Shown piece by piece: positions 23,093 to 35,039 of a stretch of 64,000 nt of DNA (positions within the stretch are counted from its first letter, which is position 1; the number at the start of each line of letters is the position of its first letter). A program made the translations under genes and the position numbers. The notes beneath the pieces were generated by a model. The model was not told where the DNA came from. It saw only the letters and a list, made by a program, of their open reading frames with translations, and made no database searches. Source of the DNA: Ridgeia piscesae (taxonomy: Eukaryota > Annelida > Polychaeta > Sabellida > Siboglinidae); NCBI GenBank assembly GCA_025642075.2, contig JAODUO010000560.1, positions 163,501 through 227,500 on the forward strand. Reading direction: 5' to 3'.

Positions 23093-23535
23093 ATCGCATC
23101 TAATAGCGCGGGTTGTAGCAATGTATACATGTGTCAAGCGCCTGCGTTTCTGAAACGGAGCGGCGTTTATACTATTCCATTCCATACTTAATCAGTCCAA
23201 TGTGAACAAGTGTCGTACTTGTTGTCGACTGTAATACCGTGACAAGAGACACTTGTACGGATGATTATCGCCGCCGCGCATGAGTCTAGTGCAGACTGTG
23301 GCGTGTTCGCGAGTCATCCGCCATTGCAATTACTTTACAATTGAAATGGCGAAGTCGAACAACGGCTAATAATAGAAATTACAGCTAGAAGTGGTCTGAA
23401 AACAGCCCATTATATTGCAGAGGTGAAAATAAAAACAATACACCGTAACTACGCTTAAACCAAATATGATATCAGCTCACAAAACTGATAAATACGGAGC
23501 CACGCGAAGCCAAGACTTAAACAACGATGGCGGTA

Positions 23536-23902
23536 TGGTGGTCCCAGATTCGACCAGTCCAGGATTCGTAAGCATACCTAGGACCGCGACGGTAGCGGTC
23601 CCAGATTCGTACCGAGCCAGGATACGTCTTTGTTACTAACGTAGTTTCCGTTAGTAATACATCAAGTATTGAAATAATATTGTTATCACGCACATCTTAA
23701 ATAAAATGGATTAACTTATGTGATCATTTTCACTCATTCGAAAGTGTTGTGTTATTTAGTCGAATCTCGGCCCGGGCATGACGTATGCCGTTGCCATTAC
23801 GTCAGAGCGCGTCAGAACAGATAAAAGCGATCATTGCGCATGCGCGCGCATGCGCGATATGCGTTTAGATGACTCCTGTACTGGTCGAATATGGGACCAC
23901 CA
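23536..23902. mobile_element. 367-bp MITE nested in DIRS copy 1
   Basis: Terminal inverted repeats TGGTGGTCCCAGATTCGACC and, at the right end, GGTCGAATATGGGACCACCA, about 25 bp with two mismatches. The interior repeats part of the motif (GCGGTCCCAGATTCGTACC near 23607). No open frame. No convincing target-site duplication was found. Confidence 0.7.
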
Positions 23903-23909
23903 CAGCGTC

Positions 23910-24050
23910 GCCAAGTAAGACGAGAAGAGACTCAGTGATTTGATGGGGTGGTGGGAGCTGTGGGGGTAGGTAATTTTTTCATTTTATTAATTATGGCGAG
24001 TAACTTGGGCGCGGCCAAGTCTATTGCACCTTGTGAAACGACGGAGCCAG
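23910..24050 (-). repeat. DIRS copy 1, right inverted terminal repeat
   Basis: GAGACTCAGTGATTTG, GGTGGTGGGAGCTGTGGGGG, ATTAATTATGGCGAG and CACCTTGTGAAACGACGGAG mirror the left terminus. The outer edge continues to TATGTTAGGCAATAAA at about 24073. Confidence 0.88.
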
Positions 24051-24795
24051 GCTAAGTCTATGTTAGGCAATAAATTCAACACAATCTTGAATATTATCTT
24101 TCTTTTACATATTTTGCAGTACTGTTGCCTGTTCATATATTGTAATGAATGATCAATTGGGACCAGGTCAAAAGACATGTGATATATGTAATATATTGTT
24201 TTCTTAAGCCTGAAGTTGCATAGAAGTTTTGGCCATAGAGTGATTTACTCAGCACAGATAGGATGCACAATTTCGGACCTAAGCGTCTTTTATGAGATTT
24301 CGATTACACTTGTCTATTTTTTTCAAAACATAACACAAAATAACTTTGTAATTATCCGCTTGTAACATTTCCTAGAAAAGGTTTTTGAAATTTAGCATAT
24401 AAATATCTTACATTAAAATATAATCAGGTGTTTGTTAAAACAGCATACACTATTAGAATGCACAATCTGTGTTCCTACCACACTATGCTGATTAAAATAT
24501 ATTGCACATATTTATGTATAATGGTTCCAAAATACGTGTCCAGTAACAAAAACATGTTTATGCTCTATACAAGTAATCAGTATGTAATTGCGTGCCATTG
24601 ATTAATACCATAGCACCATACTCAAAACAAGTCTAACACATCAGTTACACTAACTCTTTGTATAGTTGTATAGTCTTGGAGCATGACATAAGTAATTGTT
24701 ATTAATTTGGAATCATTATATATAAATATATGCAACCAGCTTATTGTGGTACATACAGTACACACACACAAATGGTATATCCTAATCACACTTAC

Positions 24796-25071
24796 CACTC
24801 TCCACTAGACTGAGTTCAAAGACAGCCATTCTGTTTTGCCCATTGATGTTATTACTAGCCATGCACTGGTAAGCACCAAAGTCGTCCCTTGTGACATGGT
24901 CCAGGATGATTTTGTTTCCCACTACTTGGATTCCTTTTCGCAGACTCTGATTCTTGAATGTCCACAGAAAGGTTGGCTGTGGATTGGCGCACACAGAACA
25001 CACAATCTCCCTGGAGGTGTCATTTGGAGCAGCGGCCGTTAGTGTAGGGCCAGAGGACCAGCGAGCCTCAT
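24796..25071 (-). CDS. Exon: immunoglobulin domain 7 (I-set)
   Basis: A 276-bp exon (92 codons), acceptor ...ATCAACAG at 25072-25074 and donor GTAAGT at 24795, phase 1-1. It has REIVCSVCANPQP (first Cys plus one extra Cys), FLWTFKNQ (core Trp), IILDHVTRDDFGAYQCMA (second Cys) and SNNINGQ. This is a typical I-set domain and the last Ig before the FN3 pair; the intron after it contains the first DIRS element. Confidence 0.87.
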
Positions 25072-25726
25072 CTGTTGATAAACGGGACAATAAGAAGTAT
25101 TTATGCAATTTAACTGCAAATTGGAAATGGTTCTATTACACATTGATCTATACCTTTCACTGTATGTTAAAAATTAAATACAACACATCGCATGTGTTTT
25201 TAAATACTTGAACAATAAATTGTCATATTGTCTGCAATGTGTAGTTGCACATGACAAGTAATGAATAGCTTACGAACATCACCACTTTAGTGAGGGAGCA
25301 AGAATTGTAGGTACAGAAATAAAAGAACAACAATCTTACTACCAGTCATTATTGGTCATCAGTGAACACGTGGAAAATACAGAACACCAATGTTGTATGA
25401 AAGATGTTCAGATATTGAAAATGATGATAACCGATAATGAAGAAAAATTAAGGAGGCAAACATCATCCACTGAGCAAAACCTGCTCTAACACGGAGTTGC
25501 TAGGTAGGAGCTCCCACTTGTGCTTCTTTTTTGAACAAAACTCTGAAGTAGCTGTCTCCAAAAGTTAACTATAATGTGAAGTTCAATTGTATTGGCATAC
25601 ATACCATAACTGTTGTTCAAAATATCATAACTACCTAGTTCAAGGCAAACTATCATAGTTATTACCAGTACATCAACCAGTAATTATTATTAAATGAAAC
25701 GTTGTTTGACAAATGCATTTACTTAC
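25072..25726. other. Intron between Ig domains 6 and 7
   Basis: 655 bp of AT-rich sequence; no coding or repeat signal seen. Confidence 0.6.
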
Positions 25727-26098
25727 ACTGAACTCTGACAATGAAGGCCTTGGACTCGTCACGAGTCGTTGCACCCGCCGTCTGTGTAGACACAGCACAG
25801 GTGTAGTGGCCATCAAAGTGGGTGATGTTGTTACAGGTGAAATACTTCACTCTCTTTGTTACCTTCCATATCAATGTATTGGTCTTGGCTTCTGTCTGTC
25901 CATACATGTACTGCCCACTAGTCACTTGGACCTTGGTAACAGTGAAGTCATCAGTGTCAACTGATTCTCCGTTTTTCTGCCACTCAACCATTGGGTCACC
26001 ACTGCCTGACACTGTGCATGTCATGTTGAAGTCAGTGTCATCAAAGGTTGGACTCCGGTGGATGTTGACCAAGTGTGGAAACTCCAACTTGGCTGGAG
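25727..26098 (-). CDS. Exon: immunoglobulin domain 6 (long loop)
   Basis: A 372-bp exon (124 codons), the longest here; acceptor ...CATCCAG at 26099-26101 and donor GTAAGT at 25726, phase 1-1. Ig landmarks are FNMTCTVS (first Cys), MVEWQKNG (core Trp) and THFDGHYTCAVS (second Cys). About 30 extra residues lie between the C' region and the F strand, including an additional Cys in VKYFTCNN; this could pair outside the canonical bridge. It is separated from domain 5 by only about 230 bp of intron, made up largely of the minisatellite. Confidence 0.85.
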
Positions 26099-26183
26099 CT
26101 GGATGTAGAAACAATTGGAATATACATTATGGTTTTTTTTTCAATAATCATGTACTAACGCCAACACTGAACTTGAGATGTCT

Positions 26184-26344
26184 TCAACACCTTGCATTGT
26201 CATGGTCAGTCACCTTGACCTGTCACTATCACTCCCCTTGCACTGTCACAGTCACTCACCTTGCACTGTCACAGTCACTCACCTTGCACTGCCACAGTCA
26301 CCCACCTTGCACTGTCACAGTTACTCACCTTGTACTGTCACTGT
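26184..26344 (-). repeat. 23-bp minisatellite derived from the exon-intron junction of Ig domain 5
   Basis: Seven consecutive 23-bp units: 26184-26206, 26207-26229, 26230-26252, 26253-26275, 26276-26298, 26299-26321 and 26322-26344. The plus-strand unit is close to CACTCACCTTGCACTGTCACAGT. The last unit is the real junction: on the minus strand it encodes the final ACAGTACAAG of the Ig exon followed by the donor GTGAGTA. Four of the other six units keep an intact AAG|GTGAGT or AAG|GTGGGT 5' splice-site core, and similarity to the exon copy falls with distance from it. The exon therefore appears to have seeded an intronic tandem array of decoy donors. Confidence 0.85.
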
Positions 26345-26604
26345 GGTCCAGTCTGAGTGGTCACTCTCTCCAATAAAGTTGCCGGCCATACACCTGTATT
26401 TGCCAGATTCTGTCACCTCAGTAGGTGTCAGTCTGAGAGAGTCTGTTGTGTTGCTGATGAAGTTACTGTTGTCTTTGCTCCACATGAACCAGGAAGCTGT
26501 CGGGTGGCCAGACTCACTCGGGGCACGACAGGTTAATGACACTTGTCCACCCACAGCTACTGTGACATCTTCTGTGGCAACTGTGGCTTGACCATATGGC
26601 TTAT
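26329..26604 (-). CDS. Exon: immunoglobulin domain 5
   Basis: A 276-bp exon (92 codons), acceptor ...ACTTCAG at 26605-26607 and donor GTGAGT at 26328, phase 1-1. It starts DKPYGQATV and contains VSLTCRAP (first Cys), WFMWSKDN (core Trp), LRLTPTEVTESGKYRCMA (second Cys) and a terminal WTTVTVQ strand. The last 16 coding bases together with the first intron bases form one 23-bp unit that is repeated six more times inside the following intron (see the 26184-26344 entry). Reading through this donor gives a stop within three codons. Confidence 0.86.
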
Positions 26605-28106
26605 CTGAAGTTAACCAATGATAGCTTGTACTTCACACATTAATTATTACATTAAATATCTATTTCAGCCAAACCATACTTGTGTGTTTATGAATAGTGT
26701 GTCTATACTGCTAAGTGCAACGCAATATCAAGTATCTGTTTGCAGCACATTTCTATGTATAAAATCATTATTTAAGATAAGTTAACTTGAACGATTTAAT
26801 AACTAGATGATTTTATTTTATTTACAGTAGTAAAGCCATACTAAGATTTTATTTTAACATGTCACTCAAGCAATCAGTCAAGCAAGCTTGCAATCAATCA
26901 ATCAAGCAATAAATCATTATAGCATAATTTATATTTATTCAGTTCAATTTCATGCACCCATTAAATTGTTTTGGACAATATTCAGAAAAATAAACAAAGG
27001 TCATTTTAAATAAGCAAATTGTCTAAGTCTCACAAAAATATAGACAAATAGACAATATAAATATGACTATGTCTTACAAACAATGTCCTCTCCAAAATAG
27101 TTAGCATCATGTGATTCTGCGGCACTGAGATAATAAAGACAAGTTAGGTGACATGATGTGTGGATTACTCGACTAATATCTTTCTACTGATAGCAAATTT
27201 GTTTTCTCAACTACCCTCATCTACCATGCATTTATGATAAAACATGGTTTCCATTCATCAAAAATATATGTGTTCCAAAAATTGCTCCATTCATATGAAA
27301 TACTCATATTGCAAGTACTACTTTACATCATTGCCAACAATTAAACATATTTAAAAAAACATACAGTAAGCATTGATCGATGCCTGTTTTCTATAAAAAG
27401 CAGGACTAAATTAGATGCAGTCAAAACGACCCCTCCAGAAATTAACCTTTTCATCATTTAACAAGATCAACAGTTTGGAAACCAATGCACATTGGCTTTA
27501 TCTGTGTCATTAGTGAAATATACAATAAATGAGATGGGTCTGTTATCATTTTAAGGTATGATCAAACAAATTATTTCTGTTGAGGATAGGCGAATATATC
27601 CTATAGCAAGTTATATGGGTCAAAATGTGGTATTTTCAAATTTTGTCATTACAATATACTAAACAATGCACATATTGACACTTGTTGTGGCATTTAGTTG
27701 ATTTGCCTGTTCTGGACTGTTATTCCTGCACTTGTCACTAGTCAGCTGTATTAGTCATCTTCTCTGTTGTTCACATCTTTAGGTGTTACTGATCTCACAA
27801 AGTTGTATTGAGGTTTTATTTTAATTTTTATAGCTTTTGAATGATTTTGCAAGATTGTTCAATAATTGCACCATTGGACATGGTGAATATATGAATATGT
27901 TGTCATTTTAGTCAATCTTTGATAGAAATCAATCAGGACAACTGGGAACAATAAAAAAACTGATATATTTATACTAATACTGTATTAAGCCAGCTATTTA
28001 GATTTGAGTTTTTGAACAGCACAAGTCATATATAAATGTTTTGGAATGTGTGTCATATGGAAATTATTTGTGTTATAATGTCTGCAGTATGATTTAGTAC
28101 AAATAA

Positions 28107-29118
<1,012 letters not shown>

Positions 29119-29124
29119 ATGTTG

Positions 29125-29128
<4 letters not shown>

Positions 29129-29184
<56 letters not shown>

Positions 29185-29279
29185 CACACACACACACACA
29201 TATATATATGTATGTATCTCTTCATTCAATGTAGTACAAACACATACATACATACCTACATACATACATATATATATAT

Positions 29280-29374
<95 letters not shown>

Positions 29375-29375
29375 G

Positions 29376-29412
<37 letters not shown>
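29129..29412. repeat. (CA)n and (TA)n/(TACA)n microsatellites
   Basis: (CA)n at 29129-29200, CATACATACATAC near 29241-29267 and several (TA)n blocks to 29412. Confidence 0.92.
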
Positions 29413-29504
29413 AGTATGTGTGTGTGCACCAACATCGAATGAAGAAATACACGTTGTTGGGTCTTGACTAACAAAGACCTGTGAACTTGATAATTAATAT
29501 TATG

Positions 29505-29648
29505 TTGCCAGGCAAGCAGTTTCAGCAGGGCCTGCTATCATTGGTACCAGTTATAGCTGCTATTATCCATCAGTCATTTGATGATGGCATTGTGCCAACG
29601 TTTCTATTGGAGGCTCCTGTTCGTCCAGTATTGAAGAAACCCAAAACA
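29505..29648 (+). mobile_element. LINE RT fragment (first family)
   Basis: Plus-strand frame reads [20 protein letters not shown] and SFDDGIVPTFLLEAPVRPVL followed by KKP, which is the RT segment V-x-P-x-x-x-x-I-I-N-x-S-x-x-x-G-x-V-P-x-x-x-K-x-A-x-V-x-P-L-x-K-K of CR1/L2-type LINEs. It stops abruptly at 29648, where an unrelated LINE reading frame begins. Confidence 0.65.
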
Positions 29649-30975
29649 ATTCTGGTCATTCATCAAAGCTAACAAACGAGAATGCATTGGCATCCCTACT
29701 TTGCAAACAAATGGCCAAATAATCACAAATGATCGCGACAAGGCAAATACCCTTAACAACCAATTCAGCTCCGTGTTCACCCAAGAAATCTACCCCATCC
29801 CCAAACTATCTCCATCCGTATACTCCGATATCCCCTTCCTCGAAATTGGGATAGACGGAGTAGTCAAGCAACTGAAAAATATAAATCAAAATAAAGCTAC
29901 AGGCCCAGATGAATTACCTGCTAGGGTCCTCAAAGAGGCTGCAGCAGAAATAGCCCCAATTATCACACAACTTTTTCAGCAGTCATACAACATTTCCAAA
30001 CTTCCAGATGACTGGCTCCAGGCACTAGTAACACCAATACACAAAAAGAGCCTCAAATCAGACCCTGCCAATTACAGACCCATCTCATTAACATGCATCC
30101 TCTGCAAAGTGATGGAGCACATTATCCTTAGCAACATGTGGAGACACTTACACAAACACAACATCCTCCTCCACTTTCAACATGGTTTCCAGTCAGGGCT
30201 GTTTTGTGAGTCCCAACTCATCGAGACAGTCCATGACTGGATAACAGCTATAGATAACAATACACAGATAGATGCCATCCTGCTTGATTTTGCCAAAGCC
30301 TTTGACAAAGTCCCTCATAAACGCCTCCTATCAAAATTAGCCTTCTATGGAATAACTGGAAACACAAAAAACTGGATAAAATCATTTCTTTCACAACAAA
30401 AACAGAGAGTTTCAGTCAACGGCGCCCTTTCGGATAATACATGTGTTACATCTGGAGTACCACAGGGCTCCGTCCTAGGACCAGTTCTTTTTCTGCTATA
30501 TATAAATGACATAAACAACAACATTCAATCTCCAATACGGCTCTTTGCTGATGACAGCATCATCTATCGCATAATCAAATTTGAAACAGATAACAACATC
30601 CTCCAATCTGACCTGATCCAACTACAAACATGGTCCAACAAATTGCAAATGGAGTTTAACATCCCCAAATGTGTGCACCTCCCAATAACAAACAAAACCA
30701 AACCCAGACTACATTCATATTCCCTCTGTGGTGTGCCACTCTCCACAGTCTCCAGCCACCCATATTTTGGAATATAATGAGATACTAAACTAACCTGGGC
30801 GAATCATATCACTGACATAGCTTCCAAATCATCAACAGTTTTAGGTATGATCAAACGAACCCTCGGACCATGCAAACCTGATGTAAAAGAAACTGCCTAT
30901 AACATGCTAGTCCGACCAAAACTTGAGTATGCCTCTCCTATATGGAATATCTTTCTCACTGTCAAATATTATTGA
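29649..30975 (+). mobile_element. LINE reverse transcriptase, CR1/Jockey-like (5' and 3' truncated)
   Basis: The longest surviving TE frame, 29701-30776, encodes an RT: linker TNDRDKANTLNNQFSSVFTQ, NKATGPDELPARVLKEAAAE, ANYRPISLTCILCKVMEHII, then AILLDFAKAFDKVPHKRLLS (first catalytic Asp), SGVPQGSVLGPVLFLLYIND and IRLFADDSIIYRI with the FADD catalytic pair intact. Two in-frame stops (30777-30782) interrupt the C-terminal part, which continues as DTKLTWANHITDIASKSSTV and MLVRPKLEYASPIWN to about 30960. No endonuclease domain is present. The missing start and end, and the stops, make it a truncated, inactive copy. Confidence 0.85.
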
Positions 30976-32260
30976 ACAGGCAGTAGCAACCTTGATCTGA
31001 TAGTCTCGTTTCACAAGATATGAATGAACTGTTCCAGATCACATACAAAAAAATTCACTTAACAGAAACTGCCTTGTTGAAAGTTTGTTGTGATATGTGG
31101 TCTCGGATTGGACGGCACTCGACTGGTGCTGCTTGATTTGAGTTCAGGTTTTGACACACCTGACCCAATGTTACGGTATGTAGAGATATGTGTCCTAACT
31201 GCAAAACCACATGCAGCTCATTGTGATTGGTCAGAGTATATCAGAACATCAGAACCGCATGATCAATCATTTACTGTTCTCCCTGAATAGTATATTTCCA
31301 AGTCCAGTTTGCGATGTCATCAGAGCTGAGGTATGTGTTTCCTATTAATCATATATGAGCAGTCATATAGCATCTTCAAGTCTGTGTCATGAAGACTCTG
31401 GATATAGTGTTATGTAGAATTAGTGGTACATTATTTGTTTGTCTAACTTAATACATATCAAATAAATAGTTAAAGTAATAAATAAAAAAATATGTTCCTT
31501 CTGGAAGAGGTGACCTTTCAATATACCAATCAGTTAAACCCTTTATAAAAAGAAGTACACAACATATCCAATGTGCATCATTGGAAGAGATATTAATAAT
31601 TGGAATATATGTATTCTTCCTTAAGTTAAGTTAATAAGATTGTATAAGTTAGCAGGGCAGGGCACATCAGCAGGGTATGAGTTAACAGACAAATACGTGC
31701 TCTCTCAGTAGCAGTTATTCATTCAAGCATAAATAATGTCATGGGATACATTATAAGACACATACGACAGTGTCCATGGTGGTATATTGTCCGGACCAGT
31801 GGATTTGTTCATTTTGATGTTATCAAGTGCCAACTTAGTTTTACTCATGCTAATGATCAAATTACTTGACAGTGGTTCTTTAATGCCGAAGATGTGGTGT
31901 GTAGTTTGTAGTCTGCAAACTAAAACACTTCACATTCAGTCATATCAAAAATTAATATGGGGTATTTAGATTGTAATTTACAAAAACACTTCACATTCAA
32001 TCATATTAAAATGATTAATAACCATTGACTAGCCTAGTTGGTTAGTTTTATGAATGGGTTTACCATCTAAGCTTCTTTGCCACTTTTACCAAAATACCAA
32101 ATATTTTTGTTACCAAAATGTCCTATATAGGACATATCACTGAAACCTATGTTACCTACATGTATATCATGTCTTTAGCCATACTGTTTTTTACCAAAAG
32201 CTCTGGCTACCGAGAACACAGATGTAACTATGTAACTTTACTGTAATATCAGCTACTTAC

Positions 32261-32545
32261 ACCAGACTTCCAGTGTGACAGACGCAGTGCCATGTCCCAC
32301 CTCATTGCCCAGTTGACACGTGTACTCTCCAGCATCTGTCTTCAAGACTGACCCAATGGTCAGTGATGGTGTCTTGACTGTCCCTCCAGTATACTTGGAG
32401 TCAGTTGTCACACTGAAGACCTCTTGACCTTTCTTCCATGTGACACTTGTCACAGGTGGTCTTGCCTCTTGTGACTGACATGCTATGGTCACCGGCTGTT
32501 GTTCTACTACTGGGTGTGGTGTCACTACTGACACAACTGGCTTAT
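32261..32545 (-). CDS. Exon: immunoglobulin domain 4 (I-set/C2)
   Basis: A 285-bp exon (95 codons), acceptor ...TTGTAG at 32546-32548 and donor GTAAGT at 32260, phase 1-1. It begins DKPVVSVV and carries VTIACQSQ (first Cys), SVTWKKGQ (core Trp), LTIGSVLKTDAGEYTCQ (second Cys with the D-A-G-E-Y-x-C signature) and NEVGHG. Shares the TWKKG core and overall length with domain 3. It also starts with the same Asp-Lys-Pro as domain 5, consistent with serial duplication. Confidence 0.88.
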
Positions 32546-32961
32546 CTACAAGAAATGTCAAATGTATCAACGTTGTAATCAGCAGTTGTGTGGGAATATT
32601 TACCGTTTAATTGTTGAAAATACAGGTGTAACGTAAACATACTGAAATTAACATTAGTTATATTATGCACTACTTCTAATTCTTTCAGTATTGTTCAATT
32701 CATATTAATTGGTCCAATTAAGAGTTTCAAACTGAATTAATGTTTCATATGACGAACTATCGGTCATTACAATTAATGTTGTGGCCAGAGAGGATCAATT
32801 AAAAGTTTAATTTAATATGGTAACACAATTAATTTCGCTTAGTATGCATGTTGCAGAAACACAGGGCAGACTGCTTAAAAAACGTATGCAGCATATGGCT
32901 ACTATAGCCTATTCAGTTGTAGCAGCAACTGTTTTAATTATAAATTCATCAGTTCACTTAC
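32546..32961. other. Intron between Ig domains 3 and 4
   Basis: 416 bp, AT-rich, no further feature seen. Confidence 0.6.
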
Positions 32962-33252
32962 AGTTAATCTGAAGCTGAAACTTTGCACAGAAGTCTCCCA
33001 TCCCAGCCTCATTCTGTGCAGCACAAGAGTAGTTACCATCGTCCACAGTGTGGTTAAGGGAACTTATTGTCAAGACTCTGTCACTGAGTTGGTGGCGACT
33101 AGAAGAGTGGAGTACCACATCTCCTTTTTTCCATGTCACTGGTTTGATGTAACCTCCAGGATTGCCGTCTGTGACGTCACAAGTCAGTGTCACTGAGCTT
33201 CCTTCTGTTGGCTTCCTGGGACTTGTGTGAGTCACAGATGTACTCGGTGGGT
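32962..33252 (-). CDS. Exon: immunoglobulin domain 3 (I-set/C2)
   Basis: A 291-bp exon (97 codons) between acceptor ...TTTCAG at 33253-33255 and donor GTAAGT at 32961, phase 1-1. Landmarks are SVTLTCDV (first Cys), PVTWKKGD (core Trp), VLTISSLNHTVDDGNYSC (E-F strands, second Cys) and the trailing NEAG usual for I-set and C2 domains. It is followed after a 416-bp intron by a closely similar Ig exon, which suggests tandem exon duplication in the history of the gene. Confidence 0.87.
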
Positions 33253-33489
33253 CTGAAACATTCAGTATAAGACAAGTGTTTTACCTACTCTGTAATGTTA
33301 TTCCAATTGTTACCCTATTAATATAACACTATATCAGCTTATAATGAAATAGGAAACAACTGGATTTGTTGTGTTAAGGTTTACATGAGTAAAAAAACAA
33401 TGTGCATCTTAAAAGAATACCTTTGTCATTACACTAGATTAATTAGTTTACATTATATACATGTATTTTATTTATTACATATAAACATG

Positions 33490-33735
<246 letters not shown>

Positions 33736-33747
33736 TGCTATGTTATG

Positions 33748-33823
33748 TCACATTACATTACATTACATTACATTACATTACATTACATTACATTACATTA
33801 CATTACATTACATTACATTACAT
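33748..33823 (+). repeat. (CATTA)n pentanucleotide repeat
   Basis: About fifteen CATTA units; the flanks on both sides share TTTTATTTATTACATATAAACATGCATA (33466-33493 and 33836-33863), so the whole block is bracketed by a direct repeat. Confidence 0.9.
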
Positions 33824-33889
33824 TATATACACACATTTTATTTATTACATATAAACATGCATATATATGTTCTCAAAAGCTGTCAAAGC

Positions 33890-34852
33890 CATAGCCGGTA
33901 CTAGTGATAAGCTCCTGCTACCATTAAATGTTTCCATATGGCATGCAGAACAGTAAAGCCTCTGTCGGCTCAAGTCCAGTTCCTGGCCTTCCTGTGGTGA
34001 GAGCATTTATACTGACAGGAGAAGGGGCGAAGGCAGGAATATATGTCACCTCAAAACTAGAAGCTTCAGATAGATAAGGAAGGTAGCCTATCTAGGAGAA
34101 GGAAAACTCTGATTTAAAACCTCCACTGCCTTGCAGCCATACTCGTTCAAGAGAAGGGCTAGGGGAGTTAACCCTGAACGGAAATCCAGGTGATGGTGTC
34201 ACAAGAGAAAAACTCCTGCTGCTTTGGAGACCGGTCGAGGAAGATCAAAGGCTAGGCCCACTGCTTATAACTGTGGTTGATGTCAGGAAGGGCATCCGAT
34301 CATAAAAAACTGCCATAAAATAATGCCTGAATTTCAACGATAGATGAATAATGCTAGGGCATCCACTGGAGGCGATATGTGCCAGCAGCCCCCGGCTGAC
34401 ATGAGAAGTGGAGGAGGGGTACTGCGGAGACCACGGCCACAGCCAAAGAAGCTATAGTGGAAAGAAATGTCAAGATCGGAAGCTGGAATGTGGAATCGAT
34501 GACTGGGAGAGGGAGAGAGCTGGTAGAGGTTTGCAAAAGAAGGAACATAGGAATTCTATGTGTGCTGGAAACTAAGTAGGCCGGCAAGAGTTGAAGAGAG
34601 TTGGGAGAAGGATTTAAGATCCGTTACAGTGGAGAGAAGAGCAGTAGAAATGGAGTGGGGGTCATTTGACCCCAGATTTTAAAGAGAAAGTAGTTGAAGT
34701 GTCAAGACCATCAGACAGTCTAATCAAGCTAAAACTGGTGATAGCTGGAGAGAGATATTCAACATAGTGTCAGCATATGTCCCACAGAGTGGAGAAACAG
34801 AGAAGATAAAGGAGGAGTTTTTAAAAGACTGGGAAGATCTGATGACGAGAGT
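33890..34852 (+). mobile_element. LINE A, segment 1: 5' UTR and start of endonuclease
   Basis: Non-coding leader (33890-34460, including GGTAGCCTATCTAGGAGAAGG and GAAGGGCATCCGATCATAAA) is followed by an AP-endonuclease N-terminus on the plus strand: NVKIGSWNVESMTGRGRELV, EVCKRRNIGILCVLETK and, after frame breaks, SAYVPQSGETEKIKEEFLKD. W-N-V and E-T-K are the usual first motifs of LINE endonucleases. It stops at 34852, where the Ty3/gypsy element starts; the reading continues at about 39069. Confidence 0.75.
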
Positions 34853-34928
34853 TGTTAAGTGACTACGTCCAAGACGTGCTGCCATCTGGCGAATGGCAGC
34901 GTAGTGGTGAATTCGAGATGACGCGTCG
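34853..34928 (+). repeat. 5' LTR remnant of the Ty3 element
   Basis: About 75 bp match the start of the 3' LTR (GACTACGTCCAAGACGTGCT, GAATTCGAGATGACGCGTCG). After 34928 the sequence no longer matches, so the R-U5 side is missing or replaced. Confidence 0.75.
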
Positions 34929-35039
34929 TGGTGCACCGGTCAGGCCCCCTCAGCCAGTTGTGTTTGGGCCAAACAAGTCAGAATCGTGAAAAATATTCCG
35001 TCGGCGCTGGTCAAATTATTGCACACTATCGGATATTGC

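Larger units (their letters stand above)
17399..24073 (-). mobile_element. DIRS-type tyrosine-recombinase retrotransposon, copy 1
   Basis: A 6.7-kb element with the layout of DIRS retrotransposons: inverted terminal repeats (17450-17590 and 23910-24050), and near its 3' end an internal complementary region (17645-17765) that carries the complements of both outer ends side by side. Minus-strand coding order is gag-like, reverse transcriptase, RNase H, tyrosine recombinase. The frames are broken by shifts near 19220, 18870 and 18480 and by stops. Two MITEs (22469-23092 and 23536-23902) have inserted into its 5' untranslated side, which explains why it is longer than copy 2. It sits in the intron between Ig domain 7 and FN3-1. 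Confidence 0.88.
17294..24795. other. Intron between FN3-1 and Ig domain 7, filled by a DIRS element
   Basis: About 7.5 kb, of which 17399-24073 is the DIRS retrotransposon with its nested MITEs. The 720 bp at 24074-24795 are AT-rich unique sequence with nothing recognised. Confidence 0.65.

Noticed and set aside
29700..33250. CRISPR-like array from repeated short words
   Set aside because: The repeats in this window are microsatellites, minisatellites and TE termini. There is no regular repeat-spacer structure, and the DNA is eukaryotic.
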